NCBI GenBank assembly: GCA_021396245.1
Contig: WNYE01000003.1
Span: 434,001-498,000, forward strand
Direction of reading: 5' to 3'
Source: Sporothrix humicola
Taxonomy: Eukaryota > Ascomycota > Sordariomycetes > Ophiostomatales > Ophiostomataceae
DNA length: 64,000 bases
Every line of letters starts with the position of its first letter. Position 1 is the stretch's first letter. Below are positions 11,448 to 22,957 of this stretch, one piece after another. The position numbers and the translations under genes were made by a program. The notes beneath the pieces are model-generated. The model had not been told where the DNA came from. It was given only the letters and a program-made list of their open reading frames with translations, and did no database searches.

Positions 11448-12562
11448 GGGGGAAAGGAAAAGAGAAAAGGAGGAAAAGAAAAGTGACCAACAGGTGGTGG
11501 CACATAATTTTGGTGGACGAGAATGGTGATATTTTACTGTAACGTAATTTGTTAAAGAAAAATGTATAAAAATAATACCCACATACACAAAAGTGCTGGC
11601 GTAGGGCCTCATCCTGGGTTGGAAATGGAGATGCGCGTTTCGGAGGAGGAGTCGCTCATCTTGTGTATTCCGTATATGTAGGTCGAAAAGGTAGCCGGGT
11701 AGAGTGTATTCGTCAATAGATAGGAGTTGATGAAGATGGTTGTTGCTGTTCTTGATACACAACGAAAACAAGCCCAGAAGACAGGAGAGGAATATTTTAG
11801 GGACGAAGAGACCAAAAAAATAAGTGCGCAGTTTTCTTTCCAAATATCTGGTTGTTACAGGTAGTTCTGTCTGGCTCATGCAGGGAAACTTGGTAGTTCG
11901 TCTAGTCAGTCGATCAAATTCGATACATAGACGGAACCCTGTGTCCTTAGTTCTTCTGGTATTATGCCACCCAATATCGATAAGCAAACTGCATTTGTAT
12001 GTACATATGTTGCTATGTCTTCCTGAATCACGCGGTAGAGAATAATAAGCTGGCTTTTGAGTCTAACCCACACACAATTACCCAACTTCTCGGGCGGGAT
12101 CGACCTAGCTCGAGATCGGTCCCCGATTAAGCTTCTTCCTTACCTGTTCAGACAACTGAATCAAACCCTAACACAGCATCTGGCAGGCGACCTTGGGGTT
12201 AGGGAAGCTGTTTGGTTGTGGTCATTATTAAGTACTACTTTAACTTTTTTTTATTTTCAAGTGTGATTAATATTTTTTAAAAATAAATAAATAAGAAGAG
12301 ATTAGCTGTTTATATTACTCTCTATCTATTATGCGTGTATGTGCGTTTATCTTATCTTCTCTTCATTGCCATCATCTTATTTAACTTGATGACACCAAAA
12401 ACCACCAGCCTACATCGAAAAATAAAACACACATCATAATCCAGCCTCTCCCCGGGTTTCATTCCTTTATTCTTTTATCCATCCCCTCCGATAAAATACA
12501 AGTTCAACAAACCCCACACAACATGATATAAAAATATGTGCCGGGGCACGAAACCTCTCACG
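11448..12562. other. intergenic region
   Basis: Contains the 3' flank of the MFS gene and the upstream region of the next plus-strand gene. It is AT-rich, with a run of A/T at about 12240-12300 and CA/CC-rich sequence just before the start. No coding or RNA feature was supported. Confidence 0.5.
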
Positions 12563-13632
12563 ATGGACGACTTTAACTTTGATGGCGACACCGTTGCAGA
12601 CGCCACCGACGAGCTCCCGCCCCTTCCCAACTCAGACGACTCGGAATCTGTCTGCTTTCCGGAGGCTATCAAGCTCCCCGACGACGATCCGCAGTTTCCG
12701 ATAGTGGGCTCGGCCATCGACGAGGCTGATGACCTGCTGACGGCCATCGAAGACGGAATCCGCAAGATCTACGATGCGGCTGTAGCGGAAGGCTACTTTA
12801 GACACGGCGACGTCGACGAGGAGACAATCAAAGGAACCAAAGACGTTGCCCGCAAGATTGCCAGCAGTGTCCGCATTGTCCTCGGCCATTTCCACACAAT
12901 CATGGATAAGCTGTCCGAAAAAGAAACGGGGCGGCTCGAAACGGCACACATGCTGGCGCTTATCGTCATCGAATTTTACGAGCAGTGGGCCCTGTACTGC
13001 CTCAAGACCAGCGACCAACATCCTTTTCAAAGGCCCGGAGACGAGCAAGGTGATGAATGCGAAGACAAGCTTCCACCCAGGGCTGCGAGTATGTATACCA
13101 TTTTACAAGGAAATACATGGGCAAGGCAGCGGGCTTTCTGAAGCAAGCATTGTCAGAGTCCCATTCTTTGTCTCCTTTATCATTCTCTCCAGATTCACAG
13201 CCCACAGCCGAGTCAAGGTCAAAATCCCAGGATGCAAAGGTGGTACACGCTATTACACTGGCTGTCCGCAATTCCATGACAACTCCCTCTGACATGCGGG
13301 TATTATGAGGCTTTGACCTTCAACAATCATGGGCCAGTGTATACAAAACACTTTTGCCAAAGTTTGTCCAGTCATGTGCGGACGCAGGTGTCTACATGGA
13401 AACTGTCTCGAGGGCCTATCAGGAGCACGCAGAGCATGTTTTTTCTTGTCTCGAGGGTGACAAGGAGGAGGATAAAAAGGATACTGGCGATGATGGCAAA
13501 GGAGCAAGGAGTTCCGAGGAAAATATGGCAGTAATAGAGGGCACAGACGGGGTCAAGAAGGATACTGAAAGTATAGCCACGAGAGCGGGCGTGAAAAAAG
13601 AAGGACACAGATGGAGTTTCTGGCTACGATAA
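12563..13632 (+). CDS. protein of unknown function, three exons
   Basis: The frame looks broken until two introns are removed. Exon 1 is 12563-13088, intron 1 is 13089-13192 (perfect GTATGT donor, CTCTCCAG acceptor), exon 2 is 13193-13299, intron 2 is 13300-13371 and exon 3 is 13372-13632. The phases fit throughout, giving 297 aa. The N-terminus is acidic (DDFNFDGDTVADATDELPPLP). The middle looks helical (DEADDLLTAIEDGIRKIYDA, then ARKIASSVRIVLGHF) and the C-terminus is Lys/Glu-rich and ends WSFWLR. An in-frame ATG at 12536 could add nine residues, but the context at 12563 (CACGATGG) is better. No family was recognised; it may be restricted to a lineage. Confidence 0.7.
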
Positions 13633-14089
13633 CAGCCCAAGTAATTGGATAATTGTGTTTAAAAAACTGTGACGAGGAAGTTATATAAGAAAATAAAAAC
13701 ATCAGCACAATTATATGAGAGAAATTTGGATAGATTGGGTGACAGCGTTAACAATACACCGTTTTCCGGACGAAAGAAAAGCAGTTCAAGTCGTTGATGT
13801 TTGGACGACGTTGAGTCTCGGTATTGTTGTTAAGCGCTAAGAGGAAGCTGTAGTGGGGCCAACCATCACTATTACAAGCAGGACTGCATCATCTCAACGA
13901 CCTCAATGGCCGCCACGGAATTGCACACTCTGCCAAGCTTTTGTTTCGTCTGATAGGTATTATTTGCCATGTAAGTGTGCGTTTCATCTACTGTCTCTAG
14001 TGGTACATACCATGGGATGAAATAAGCATAAATTTATCCAAAAAAAAAATACTGTTCAATATTGTTCATCCAATTCATACCTCCCCACC
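13633..14089. other. 3' region between convergent genes
   Basis: AT-rich sequence between two genes that converge, with A-runs near 13680 and 14040. Nothing else was seen. Confidence 0.5.
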
Positions 14090-14963
14090 TCACGACTTGT
14101 TCCCACTCTCTGCCAGCTCTTTGCCTCGCTCAGCCATTTCCTGGTGCAGCAGCGTGTCCTTTTTGGATCCGTTGATGGCGGCGTCGAGCATGACCGAGGC
14201 AAGGATGGTGAGCGGGATGCTGGGCACGCCGGCGACCATGCCGACGAGGGGCGCCATGATCCAGTCCTGGACGACGCGGCCGCTGGTGATGAGGCCCGGC
14301 TTGACGATGATGGCCTCGACGCCGGGTTTGTTGTCGGCGGCGTAATCGAGAACCTTTGTTTCGGTTTCGCCCTGTGTGGGGGGTTAGTGGTGAGCGAAAC
14401 GAGCGTAGCGAGTGGAGCGAAGACAGCAAGAAAAGCAAGAAACGAGCGAAGCGAGAACACAAAAAGAAAAGCGAGCGCAGCGAGGGCAGTAAACTTACCC
14501 GCATAAGGGAGTATTCTGGCTTGAATTTTGGCGGCTTGGACTGGTCGCGCTCGGCGTTGATGCCGCTCATGTACATAAAGCGGAAAGGCGTTGTTGCCCC
14601 AGAGCCCCTTGCGGCATGGATGGCCCTCAGACCGGCCAGAGTGCTGGTCTGGCAGACGCGGTGCACCTCCTCAACAGGATAGGCCGACGATTTGGACGGC
14701 GTGATCGCGACCGTCCAGATGCAGGCGTCTGCGCCTGCCAATGCTTTCTTGAGGCTGTCATCAGCATCGTAGGGACCCTCGTAGTCCTTGACGACGACGC
14801 TGGTAAACTTGGCGGCGTCGGCGCTGCCTGGGGCAATGTCGCTGGGGACTGGCGTGGATTTGCGGGCCAAAGCGACGACGGACGTGACGTCGGACCGCTT
14901 CAAGCTCTGGCGGATGAGTTCTGTGGCGACATAGCCGGTGGCGCCTGCAATGATGAGCTTCAT
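14090..14963 (-). CDS. NAD(P)-binding Rossmann protein (atypical SDR/NmrA-like)
   Basis: Begins MKLIIAGATGYVATELIR, a Rossmann nucleotide-binding loop of the GxxGxxA type found in atypical short-chain dehydrogenases and NmrA/HTATIP2-like proteins. Exon 1 is 14963-14499, the intron 14498-14372 (GTAAGT donor, CACACAG acceptor) and exon 2 is 14371-14090. The junction joins SLMR to GETETK in phase 0 and the product is 248 aa. Later parts fit the fold: FRFMYMSGINAERDQ, GVEAIIVKPGLITSG and MLDAAINGSKKDTLLHQEMA. The sequence does not show whether it reduces a small substrate or acts as a redox sensor. The intron carries three copies of an unusual 13-mer. Confidence 0.85.
14400..14484. repeat. three copies of CGAGCGNAGCGAG inside an intron
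   Basis: Copies at 14400-14412, 14443-14455 and 14472-14484 are identical except for the central base, which is T, A and C in turn. Related half-motifs (GAGCGAA) lie between them. All lie within the single intron of the Rossmann-protein gene. Confidence 0.85.
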
Positions 14964-16028
14964 GGTGGATGTGGCGAAGGGCAGAAATGGTGATGTGAAA
15001 AGAGAGAAAGTAAAGACGAAAGATCAATTGATGGGAGCTCGACGTTGTCTTAATATCCGGACTTATAGATAACCCCGTCAAAACGCCGGTGTAAAGCAGT
15101 CTGTCCGAATGGCCGGTGCGACAAACGTCATGGGCCAATGTCGTGTCAAAGGTGCGGAGAACGTGCAGCGATATGCAATCTCGCAGCATAGATCCAAAAC
15201 AAGGTGGCGGTCTAGTCAACGTGAGAAAGGAGAAACAGGAACGATACAACGTTAGAAGAGTCGGAGAAACAAAGAGTGCGAAAGTAAGAATGGCAAGAAC
15301 GTGGGAAAAGGATCGGCGACCGGCCGGTATTGCGCCTCGCTGGGCTGGCGCCTGCCGCCTATCGCCTGCTGGGGCTGTAACAAGCTGCATCCTTGGGTTG
15401 GACTTGGTCAATTTGGCTCCGTTCCTGCCCACTTTCCTCCTGCAATACCAGAATTTCCTATTTCGGAAGCAGCCAACAAAAATAGAAATGGAAATAGCGG
15501 TTCTCCTGTTCATCCCCAGATGTGCGCAAGACGACCAGAACGGCAGGAACATCCAACAGACATCCCTGGCTTGCCTTTCCTTTCATTTTTACTTTCTTCC
15601 CCTTTTCCCGATATTTATTTTCATTCGCCAACAACACCACTCACAATAGACAACCTCGTCGCTTTCATCGCACACTTCTTTGTCCTTTCTTCACACTTTC
15701 TTTGTCCACCCGCAACGCGACATGGCCGCGTCCGGTCAACAACGACTCTTGAAGTTGGGGTCCAAAGGTAGACTCCAAAAGAAACAATGTTGGCTAGATT
15801 GAAAATGAGGAGGGAAGAAAAGAAAGGAAAGGGAAAATAAAGAAGAGAAAATGCAAGGTCATTTTCTTTCTTCGCTCATCGAGCAAGTTGAGCTCGAGAG
15901 CTTTCTTTACATTGACAATACAAAATCACGATCCTACGAAGAAGGGCGGACCTTCAAATTACGGCGCATTCACAATATTCAAGTTCTTTTACTTATAGCA
16001 CGGCTACGATACACAATCTCTCGCTACG
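14964..16028. other. divergent promoter region
   Basis: Separates the minus-strand Rossmann gene from the plus-strand gene starting at 16029, so it must hold both upstream regions. It has CT-rich stretches around 15550-15720. Frames here are short and overlap on both strands; none is supported. Confidence 0.5.
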
Positions 16029-19000
16029 ATGAGCGACAGAAAACGGCCAGCGACAATGGAGGAGCTGGAAAAGGCCGCCGCAGAAAGAGCCGCTGCGGAA
16101 AAGGCCGAGGCAGCGGAAAAGGCCGAGGCAGCGGCCAAGGAAGAGAAGAAGGCCTCGGCCGCCGAGTCTACACCGGAAACTATGCTCGCCCCCGTGCCCG
16201 AAAAGCCAAAGAAGCTCCCGTTCTGGGTAGCACCCGATGCGGCCACCCAGGCCGAATGGGCCGCCCAACGAGCAGAGCGGCTGGCACAGCGGCGCGCAGA
16301 GCGGCGTGCGGCAAAGGAGAAGGAGGATGAAGAAAGACGAGTCAAGGCTGCTGAGGAGGAAGCCATTGCTGCGGGCCGGGATCCCAAAGAACCGCGACGC
16401 CCAAAAGGCAAAGGCCGGCCGCTGCGATTTGTCAAGAAGCTGAACAAGGACACGCCATACATTGCCCACAACATCAAGCCGCCCAAGTCGCCTCCACTTC
16501 CGAAACTGAAGGTGGAGGAGGAAAAGAAAGAAGAGAAGAAGGAAGAGCCAGCCGAGAAAAAGCGAAAGGGGCCTCCACCACCGCTCGACTTGACCAAGCA
16601 ACCTGCGGAGAAAGAAGAGCCTTTTCCAGAATCACCCCCTACCCGCTCGCCACGGCTGCGGCTCGACGACAAGGACGCTGTCACTTTGCACCATGTCCTG
16701 TCGACCGTCAACGAGTCGCTGCGCGTCGAGATGAAGAAGCACGAGGATGTTAATCTGGCACTGGCCCAAGACATCCAGGGCCCGCTGCGCGTTCTCGGTG
16801 ATCTAGGCCGGCTGGTGCGCATCTTGTTTGTTTCCATGGAGCAGCACCGCGAAAAGATTTGGCAAGAAAAAAAAGCAGCTCTTCGTTCGGAGGAGCCCGA
16901 GTCGCCTCCAGTGCGAGTAAAATGGAGAGGCCAACTCGCTGCGTTTTCAAAGCCTATCCAATACTACACATTGCCGATTCGACAAGTGAGTGATGACGAT
17001 AACGAGGACGAGGACGAAGATGGAAAGAAGCCTCAGAACGGCGACAGCAAAGACAACGAAAATAACAACGGCGAGGATATCGAGTACGACGAAGACTCTC
17101 TCTTTTCCCTCTTGGAGCCAGGCATTCCAGGATACAGCGACGACGACTCGGACTTTTCGGATTACCCCATCTCTGCTGTCGTCTGGGAGGCCTTTCGAAA
17201 AAGCGACCGCCGAAGAGCCCTGATTGCCAAGGCCAAAAAGGCCGCCAAGCGCGACTACGATACGGTGTTCGAAGACTCGGACTCGGACTCGGACCTCGAG
17301 CCAGTGACGGAGTTGCACGACCAAAAACTCATGGAGTACGCCACGATTCGGTCGCCGTCTCTTCCTCCTAAATATGAGAGTGATCCCCTCGACCCTCTCG
17401 ATCCCCGCCGCCACGAGGCATACGTCATTCAAGAAATGCGGAGAGACGAGGCTCTCGCAGAGAAGAGGGACCGGTACGAGGCCAGAGCCGCTCGGCGTAA
17501 AGCTAGGGCGGAAGCACTGGCCAAGGCCGATGCACTGAGGGCACAGTACGAGGCTCAAATCGACAAGATCCGACAAGAAGCACTGAAAGCTGCCACAGCT
17601 GCCGTCAAGAAACAGCTAGACGACCTAGAAGACGAGCGTGATGCAGCCCTTTACTTGGCCAGAACAGCAGTGCAAGATCGGGACACGATCGAGGACGTGC
17701 TTGGAGACAGGGAGGGCGAGATGGACCAACTGCGGACAATGCTGAGAGAATTTATTGAACGTCTTCCGGGTGATGATGAGGAGGAGGATGAGGAGGGTGA
17801 AGAGGGTGAAGAGGAGGCCGAGGATGGAAACGAAAATATCGATGATGAGGAAGGGAATGTTGACGATATCAACGAAGGGGCCGATGACAAAGCCGAGGAA
17901 GTCGAGGTCGATGGAGAGAGTAAAGTCGAAGAAGAGCCTGTGGATGGCAAAAACGACACTGCAGACGACAAAAGACCAGAGAACGATAATCCTGACAATA
18001 ACGAGCACGAGACTGAGTCTACCGAGACTGATCAGGTACCAGAAGTACCACCGGCCGACGATTCATCGCCATTGCGACCACTGTCGCCATATCCTCCTGA
18101 GGAAGGAATGGAAGAAGACATCCCCGACGTTCCTCCGAGCCCTTCGACGCCTATGGCCTCTTGGGACCGAGAACGTCTCGTCAATGAAGCCGAGCGCATC
18201 CTTCGCACAACAATGCCGCCTCCAACGCCAGTCGATCGACAGTTCAACCAACGACCTCCGCCACCATCGCCAGGACCTGAACAAGCATCATCCAGGTTTG
18301 GGTCCACCACTTACACTGTCAAAAAGGGCCGTGCCCTGCTCGGCCCTGGCTTCTTTTCTTGTCTCTTGGACGTCGTGCTCTCCGTCCTGCTCCTGATCTA
18401 CCAGCAAAAGGCCAACATCGAGACCGTCGCCAAGTGGATGCTGTACGTCTTTATAACGCCGACATACTTGGCCTTAAAGAGCTTGGTCTTGAGGTTGCCG
18501 AGGAAGATCAAGGGCTGGACAAAGAATCGACGACAGCCACAGTCAAGCAGTCAACCTGTCGGCCTTGCAGACATTATCAAGGAACAGGCTCTCGACACAC
18601 GGCCCGTTTCGACGCCCCCACCCGAAATGTCTTTTGCCTTGCTTCGCCATCCGGTTTCTCGACGAGAGCTCGCCATCGCCTACCGCCACCACATTCGCCA
18701 AATGTACCACCTCTTCCCGCGCGATGCCATCGCCGAGCTGGCCATCTCTCTTGGGGTCCTCTTTAGCATGTTCCTGCTGATGAGCGCAGTCCATGAACGC
18801 AATCTTTGGCTCGACGCCAACAACACGGCCGATGCGCCCATGGAATATCTCCAGTCGCTGGCCCTGCAGGTGCAGTCGCAGTATGCGGAGGCGGGCATGT
18901 GTTCGCCTGCAAGCCAGGCGGTAGTCGGTCCTCAACTCTGCATGTGCATCCCGACATACTATGACACTCACTTTGTCTTGGAGTCTGCAGGGTACAATTT

Positions 19001-19145
19001 GTTGTATGTCCGCGATGCCGCCCAAGATTACTATCGGCTCATCAGCATGTGGCTGGCTTGGGGCTGGCACAGTGCCATTCCGTGGTCGTGGATGGAGGGT
19101 GTTGTGCAGTGGAGGAAGGGAGATCAAATTCATTCTAGGGGGTGA
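16029..19145 (+). CDS. large coiled-coil/acidic protein with C-terminal membrane segments
   Basis: 1038 codons in one frame from ATGAGC. Residues 1-130 are Ala/Glu/Lys/Arg-rich and likely form coiled coil. About 330-370 and 580-690 are strongly acidic (EDEEGEEGEEEAED). A helical Ala/Arg region near 470-560 includes QEMRRDEALAEKRDRYEARA. Hydrophobic stretches appear only near the C-terminus: FFSCLLDVVLSVLLLIY and WMLYVFITPTYLALKSLVL (about 775-825), and IAELAISLGVLFSMFLLMSA (about 900-920). This suggests a membrane-anchored protein with a long soluble N-terminal part, perhaps at the nuclear envelope or ER, which is inference. The family was not recognised. The TGA lies in a GTGAGT context, so a further exon is possible, but no good acceptor was seen. 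Confidence 0.75.
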   Translation: MSDRKRPATMEELEKAAAERAAAEKAEAAEKAEAAAKEEKKASAAESTPETMLAPVPEKPKKLPFWVAPDAATQAEWAAQRAERLAQRRAERRAAKEKEDEERRVKAAEEEAIAAGRDPKEPRRPKGKGRPLRFVKKLNKDTPYIAHNIKPPKSPPLPKLKVEEEKKEEKKEEPAEKKRKGPPPPLDLTKQPAEKEEPFPESPPTRSPRLRLDDKDAVTLHHVLSTVNESLRVEMKKHEDVNLALAQDIQGPLRVLGDLGRLVRILFVSMEQHREKIWQEKKAALRSEEPESPPVRVKWRGQLAAFSKPIQYYTLPIRQVSDDDNEDEDEDGKKPQNGDSKDNENNNGEDIEYDEDSLFSLLEPGIPGYSDDDSDFSDYPISAVVWEAFRKSDRRRALIAKAKKAAKRDYDTVFEDSDSDSDLEPVTELHDQKLMEYATIRSPSLPPKYESDPLDPLDPRRHEAYVIQEMRRDEALAEKRDRYEARAARRKARAEALAKADALRAQYEAQIDKIRQEALKAATAAVKKQLDDLEDERDAALYLARTAVQDRDTIEDVLGDREGEMDQLRTMLREFIERLPGDDEEEDEEGEEGEEEAEDGNENIDDEEGNVDDINEGADDKAEEVEVDGESKVEEEPVDGKNDTADDKRPENDNPDNNEHETESTETDQVPEVPPADDSSPLRPLSPYPPEEGMEEDIPDVPPSPSTPMASWDRERLVNEAERILRTTMPPPTPVDRQFNQRPPPPSPGPEQASSRFGSTTYTVKKGRALLGPGFFSCLLDVVLSVLLLIYQQKANIETVAKWMLYVFITPTYLALKSLVLRLPRKIKGWTKNRRQPQSSSQPVGLADIIKEQALDTRPVSTPPPEMSFALLRHPVSRRELAIAYRHHIRQMYHLFPRDAIAELAISLGVLFSMFLLMSAVHERNLWLDANNTADAPMEYLQSLALQVQSQYAEAGMCSPASQAVVGPQLCMCIPTYYDTHFVLESAGYNLLYVRDAAQDYYRLISMWLAWGWHSAIPWSWMEGVVQWRKGDQIHSRG

Positions 19146-19890
19146 GTGTACTTTTAATGTATTCCTATCATTTTATATTCCATGGAAATATATAAAAAAT
19201 TTCTGATTTTATCTGTTTGTTCCTTCCATGTTTCTGTGCGTGTCGTGCCTTCCGTGTAAGTCGAGGTACAAGTAAAATGTACCTTTGTACCTATGTACAT
19301 TCGGGTCCATATTAACACGTGATATCCGCTTAAAACTTACATAATCATACTAGTCTGCCTACAGTCGCGATCTCTGGCTGTGCCTGGTGTCAGCCCCTTT
19401 GCTAGCGAATTTCCATGTGTGAAGCCTTTCAAGCGCGCGACACCCAAAATCTCCGCGACAAAACAGCCATCCATCAGTCATCCCTCCCGGCGCCGACCAC
19501 CATCCCCCGAACGGCCCTTTTGACCCGGTTCTCCGTCCCCCGACCGGTCGCCACGCCCGATCACATTTTGCATAGCCCCGAACACGACTTTTTGGACCAT
19601 TTTGGGATGCATCCATGGCCAATCCATCGCCAATTGATGATTTGACGAATTGAACTCCAACTTGGACGAATTGAACTGAGTCCATCGCGACCGTCGCGTT
19701 TTCTCCATCAGCGCATCGCATTTCGTCGCGGTAGCGCAATTGACGACGAGCCCCGACGCCAGCGGCCATTGCGACACGACGATTGAACGCTGTAGACGAC
19801 TTTGCAATCGCTAGACGAATCGATTGACGCGACGCATCGAAACGAACACAGCGACAACGGCTTTAGACTTGGTCGCGACCACCACGCACC
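19146..19890. other. intergenic region and leader
   Basis: 3' flank of the preceding gene and upstream region of the next. A short direct repeat, GACGAATTGAACT, occurs twice near 19643-19676. No gene was supported. Confidence 0.5.
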
Positions 19891-22274
19891 ATGGCCCCAA
19901 CTGTATGTTCAAATTCGCGCAGTCGATGTTGTTCTACCTCCTGCCTGCATACCGTACTAACACCCCACAGTATAGAATAAGTACGCAGACGCGGCGCGGT
20001 GTCCGCAACGCCTACCCGGAACACGATGATTTCGAGGGTCTGCCCGTGCGCCAATGGCGCCACGAATGGATCAACATCGAGCCCCCCGTGACCACCCACA
20101 CGAGCGAAAACAAGGCCAACAACCGCTGGTCCAACGAGCTGCCGCACGGCATGCCCAAGGACTGGACACTGCTGCCACCTCATACTCAGGATCTGCTGCG
20201 CGCCGCGCGATCGGGCATTCTTTATAAGAGACGTGCCCCTGTGGAAGAGGAGGAGCCGGAGGCCGACAGTGCGGCGGCGGCAACAACGGGTGCGGGTGCG
20301 GGAGCAAACGCAACTGGGGCGGCCTCCAAAGGTGCCAACGCCAGCGGTGCGGCCGCGAATGGCACTGGTGCCGGCGCGAACTCTGCCGACAAGAAGAAGG
20401 CTGGAGGGGCCGCCGCAACCCCCCAAAAGGACGGCTACACCGTCAAGGTCTGGAAGCAAATGGCCCGCGACGTCGACACGCCCATGCCCACCCACCTCGC
20501 CAAGCGCCGCAAGAACACCATTGTCCTGCCGCCCAAACAGCTGGCCGACGGCAACGGCATCCCCGCCGGTTCCAGCCTGGCCATGCCCATGGTCACCGTC
20601 GCCAAGGTGCGCCGTCTCGACGCCGCCGGCAACGCCTACGAGCAGTCGGTCACCCTGGCCGACGGCCAGCAGCACGTCGTAGACGGCGAGATCCTGTCGA
20701 CCACCCTGTTGCCGGCGACGACGCGCGATCTGCCGCCTACCCTGCAGCAGCAGCAGCAACAGAACCAGCTCCAGGGCACGCCGAACCGTAAGAGGGCGCC
20801 CCCGCCGCGGCGCAAGCCCAAGGTCGGCCGGGGCCGCAAGAAGGGTGTGTTGCCGCCGGGTCTGCACCGTGGACGGGCTGCCGCTGCTGCTGCGGCTGCT
20901 GCTGCCGAGGCGGCCGCGGCGGCGGGTACGCCTGTAGAGGGGGCTGCTCCTGCAGTGGAGGGCGCCGAAGGCGCTGCGGTGGCAGCCAGCACAGAAGGCA
21001 CGCCATCTCTCGAGAGCCAGCTGCCCCTCCCTTCAGTCGGCGACGATCACCTGGCCGCATCGGCCTCGGAGACAGAAAGAGTTGCCAGCGAGGGCGTGGC
21101 CACGACCAAGGAAGAGTCGGAGCAGCCGTCATCAGCCGCGCCTGAGCCCAAGGAAGAGCCCAAGGACGAGGTGATGACAGACGTTCCTGCGCAGACCCTG
21201 CCTGAGGCTGCGTCGTCGTCAGAAGAGCCGAAGCAGGAAGCTATCGACCAGCAGCTGCAGCAAGAGCAGGCTCAGCCACAATCGGCCGAGCCGGAGAGCA
21301 AACCCGCAGAGGCTGAGGAGCGGCCAGACGAGCCCATGCTGGACCAGCCAGCAGCAGAACCTGAGCCTCAGCCAGAGCCAGTCGCAGAGGAGAAGCCTGT
21401 TGCGGTTGAAGCGCCCAAGGAGGAGGCCATGACGGACGAGCCTCCAGCACAAAAGACACTCGAGGTGGCAGATCCGGCAACAGAGCCTGCTTCTGCTTCT
21501 GCCCCTGCTCCCAAGTCTCCCACGCCTCCTGCGCCAGCTGCTGTTGAGGAACCCGCCGCACCGGAACCTGCACCCGAGTCCATGGCTGTGGACTCGGCTC
21601 TTGAGCCGGTCGAGGCTGCTCCGCGTGAGCCGACGCCCAAGACGGAAGAGGCACATGTTCCGGCTACCATGGCATCACCTGTTCCTAGGCCCAAGGAGGA
21701 GTCCGTTCCGTCAGCACCGGCCGACGAGCCTGCACCGGCGGAACCTGCCAAGGAGCCCACTCCGAAAGCACCAACGCCTGCCCGCGAGCCAAGCCCAGAG
21801 AAGAAGTCGCCAGAAGAGACGACACCTGCACCAGAGCCACCTGTTGCTGCCGCACCTGAGCCTTCACCACCGGCGCCCGCAGCGAAAGAGCCCACGCCTG
21901 CCCCAGAGCCCGCTGTTGAAGTTCCTGCGGCTGAGCCCGAGCCTACGCCTGCTCATGCTGAGAGTGCTCCTGCCGAGCCCACCCCGCCGCCGCCGGCAGC
22001 AGAGCCTGAGGCACCCGCAAAGGAGCCGACACCAGAAGCGACTCCTGCACCGGCAGCTCCCGCTGTTGAAAATGCACCTGCAGCAGCTGAGGAGCCTTCA
22101 GCACCAGCCCCCTCAACAGAGGACAAGCCTGCAGAAGAGCCTGCTACGCAGGCCCCTGCCGAGGATGCTTCTGTTCCTGCTCCTGCTTCTGGCCCCACGG
22201 ATGTCTCTGCTCCTGCCGACGACGAAAAGAAGGACGAGCCGAGCGCCGACAAGATCGAGGATGCCAGCGCCTAG
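19891..22274 (+). CDS. Pro/Ala/Glu-rich protein with conserved-looking N-terminus
   Basis: Exon 1 encodes only MAPT (19891-19902). The intron 19903-19970 has a GTATGT donor, a TACTAAC branch site and a CCACAG acceptor, and joins MAPT to YRISTQTRRG. The next 80 residues look conserved and folded: NAYPEHDDFEGLPVRQWRHE, NRWSNELPHGMPKDWTLLPP and DLLRAARSGILYKR. A second ordered part near residues 185-270 includes DGYTVKVWKQMARDVDTPMP and KRRKNTIVLPPKQLADGNGI. The rest, to about residue 771, is low complexity, dominated by PAPEP, EEP and PTP repeats with a basic AT-hook-like patch (KRAPPPRRKPKVGRGRKKG). A nuclear role is plausible from the basic patch, but I do not assign a family. Confidence 0.8.
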
Positions 22275-22957
22275 TGTTGGTATCATTGTACCACAAAGCA
22301 TGTATGACTTTCGGTGTACGGTTTTTTTATCTTTAGTTTTTATTGGTGTGTTTTATGTTTCAAGACTGTGGTCACAAGTCAATATCTGATAGTGGGATGA
22401 GGCGCGCTCTGTGTTTTTGTATGCTACATTGTTTTCTTTTTGGGTGTAAATTCGGCCAGCTTCCAGTGTTTTTCTCAACTGTTCATCATTATGTATCTCT
22501 GTTGTATGTTTTATCATATCATTATTTAAGCATTTTATATCAACTTTATTTTCTACAATTATTACGGCTTTTTAATACGAGATTGAGTTGTCTTTTGTAT
22601 TTGTTGTCTCTTAACCTTTTGCATTTCATCATCATTGAAAAAAGAAAACTAGTAAAAAATATGCGTTATAATTATATTCTCGCCATAGTTTACAACTGGA
22701 AACGATATAGCGATAGAACCTTTGTATTTAAATGAGTTGCAAGTTGAATATCCTTGTGGATATATATGTAGACGAGACAGAGCTCCTTCCATTACTCCTC
22801 CATGTCATAGTTGACACCTCATCGGGTATCTTTCCATAAATCCCATATCCTTTCATATCCTATGCCATGTGCCAATCTTGTATGTGTCGGTCCAGCCGAC
22901 ATCTCTGAAGGAGGCGAGGGGCGGCTATTCGAGATTGCTGCCGAGCATTTGAAGTGC
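22275..22957. other. AT-rich 3' region between convergent genes
   Basis: Very AT-rich (especially 22490-22720), as expected for the 3' UTRs and terminators of two convergent genes. Nothing coding was seen. Confidence 0.6.

Noticed and set aside
9462..11987. 841-codon minus-strand open frame
   Set aside because: It is antisense to the MFS transporter. Codon bias of the GC-rich sense gene keeps this frame open, and its translation has no family-like content.
19863..20867. 334-codon minus-strand frame
   Set aside because: Antisense to the Pro/Ala/Glu-rich gene and explained by its composition.
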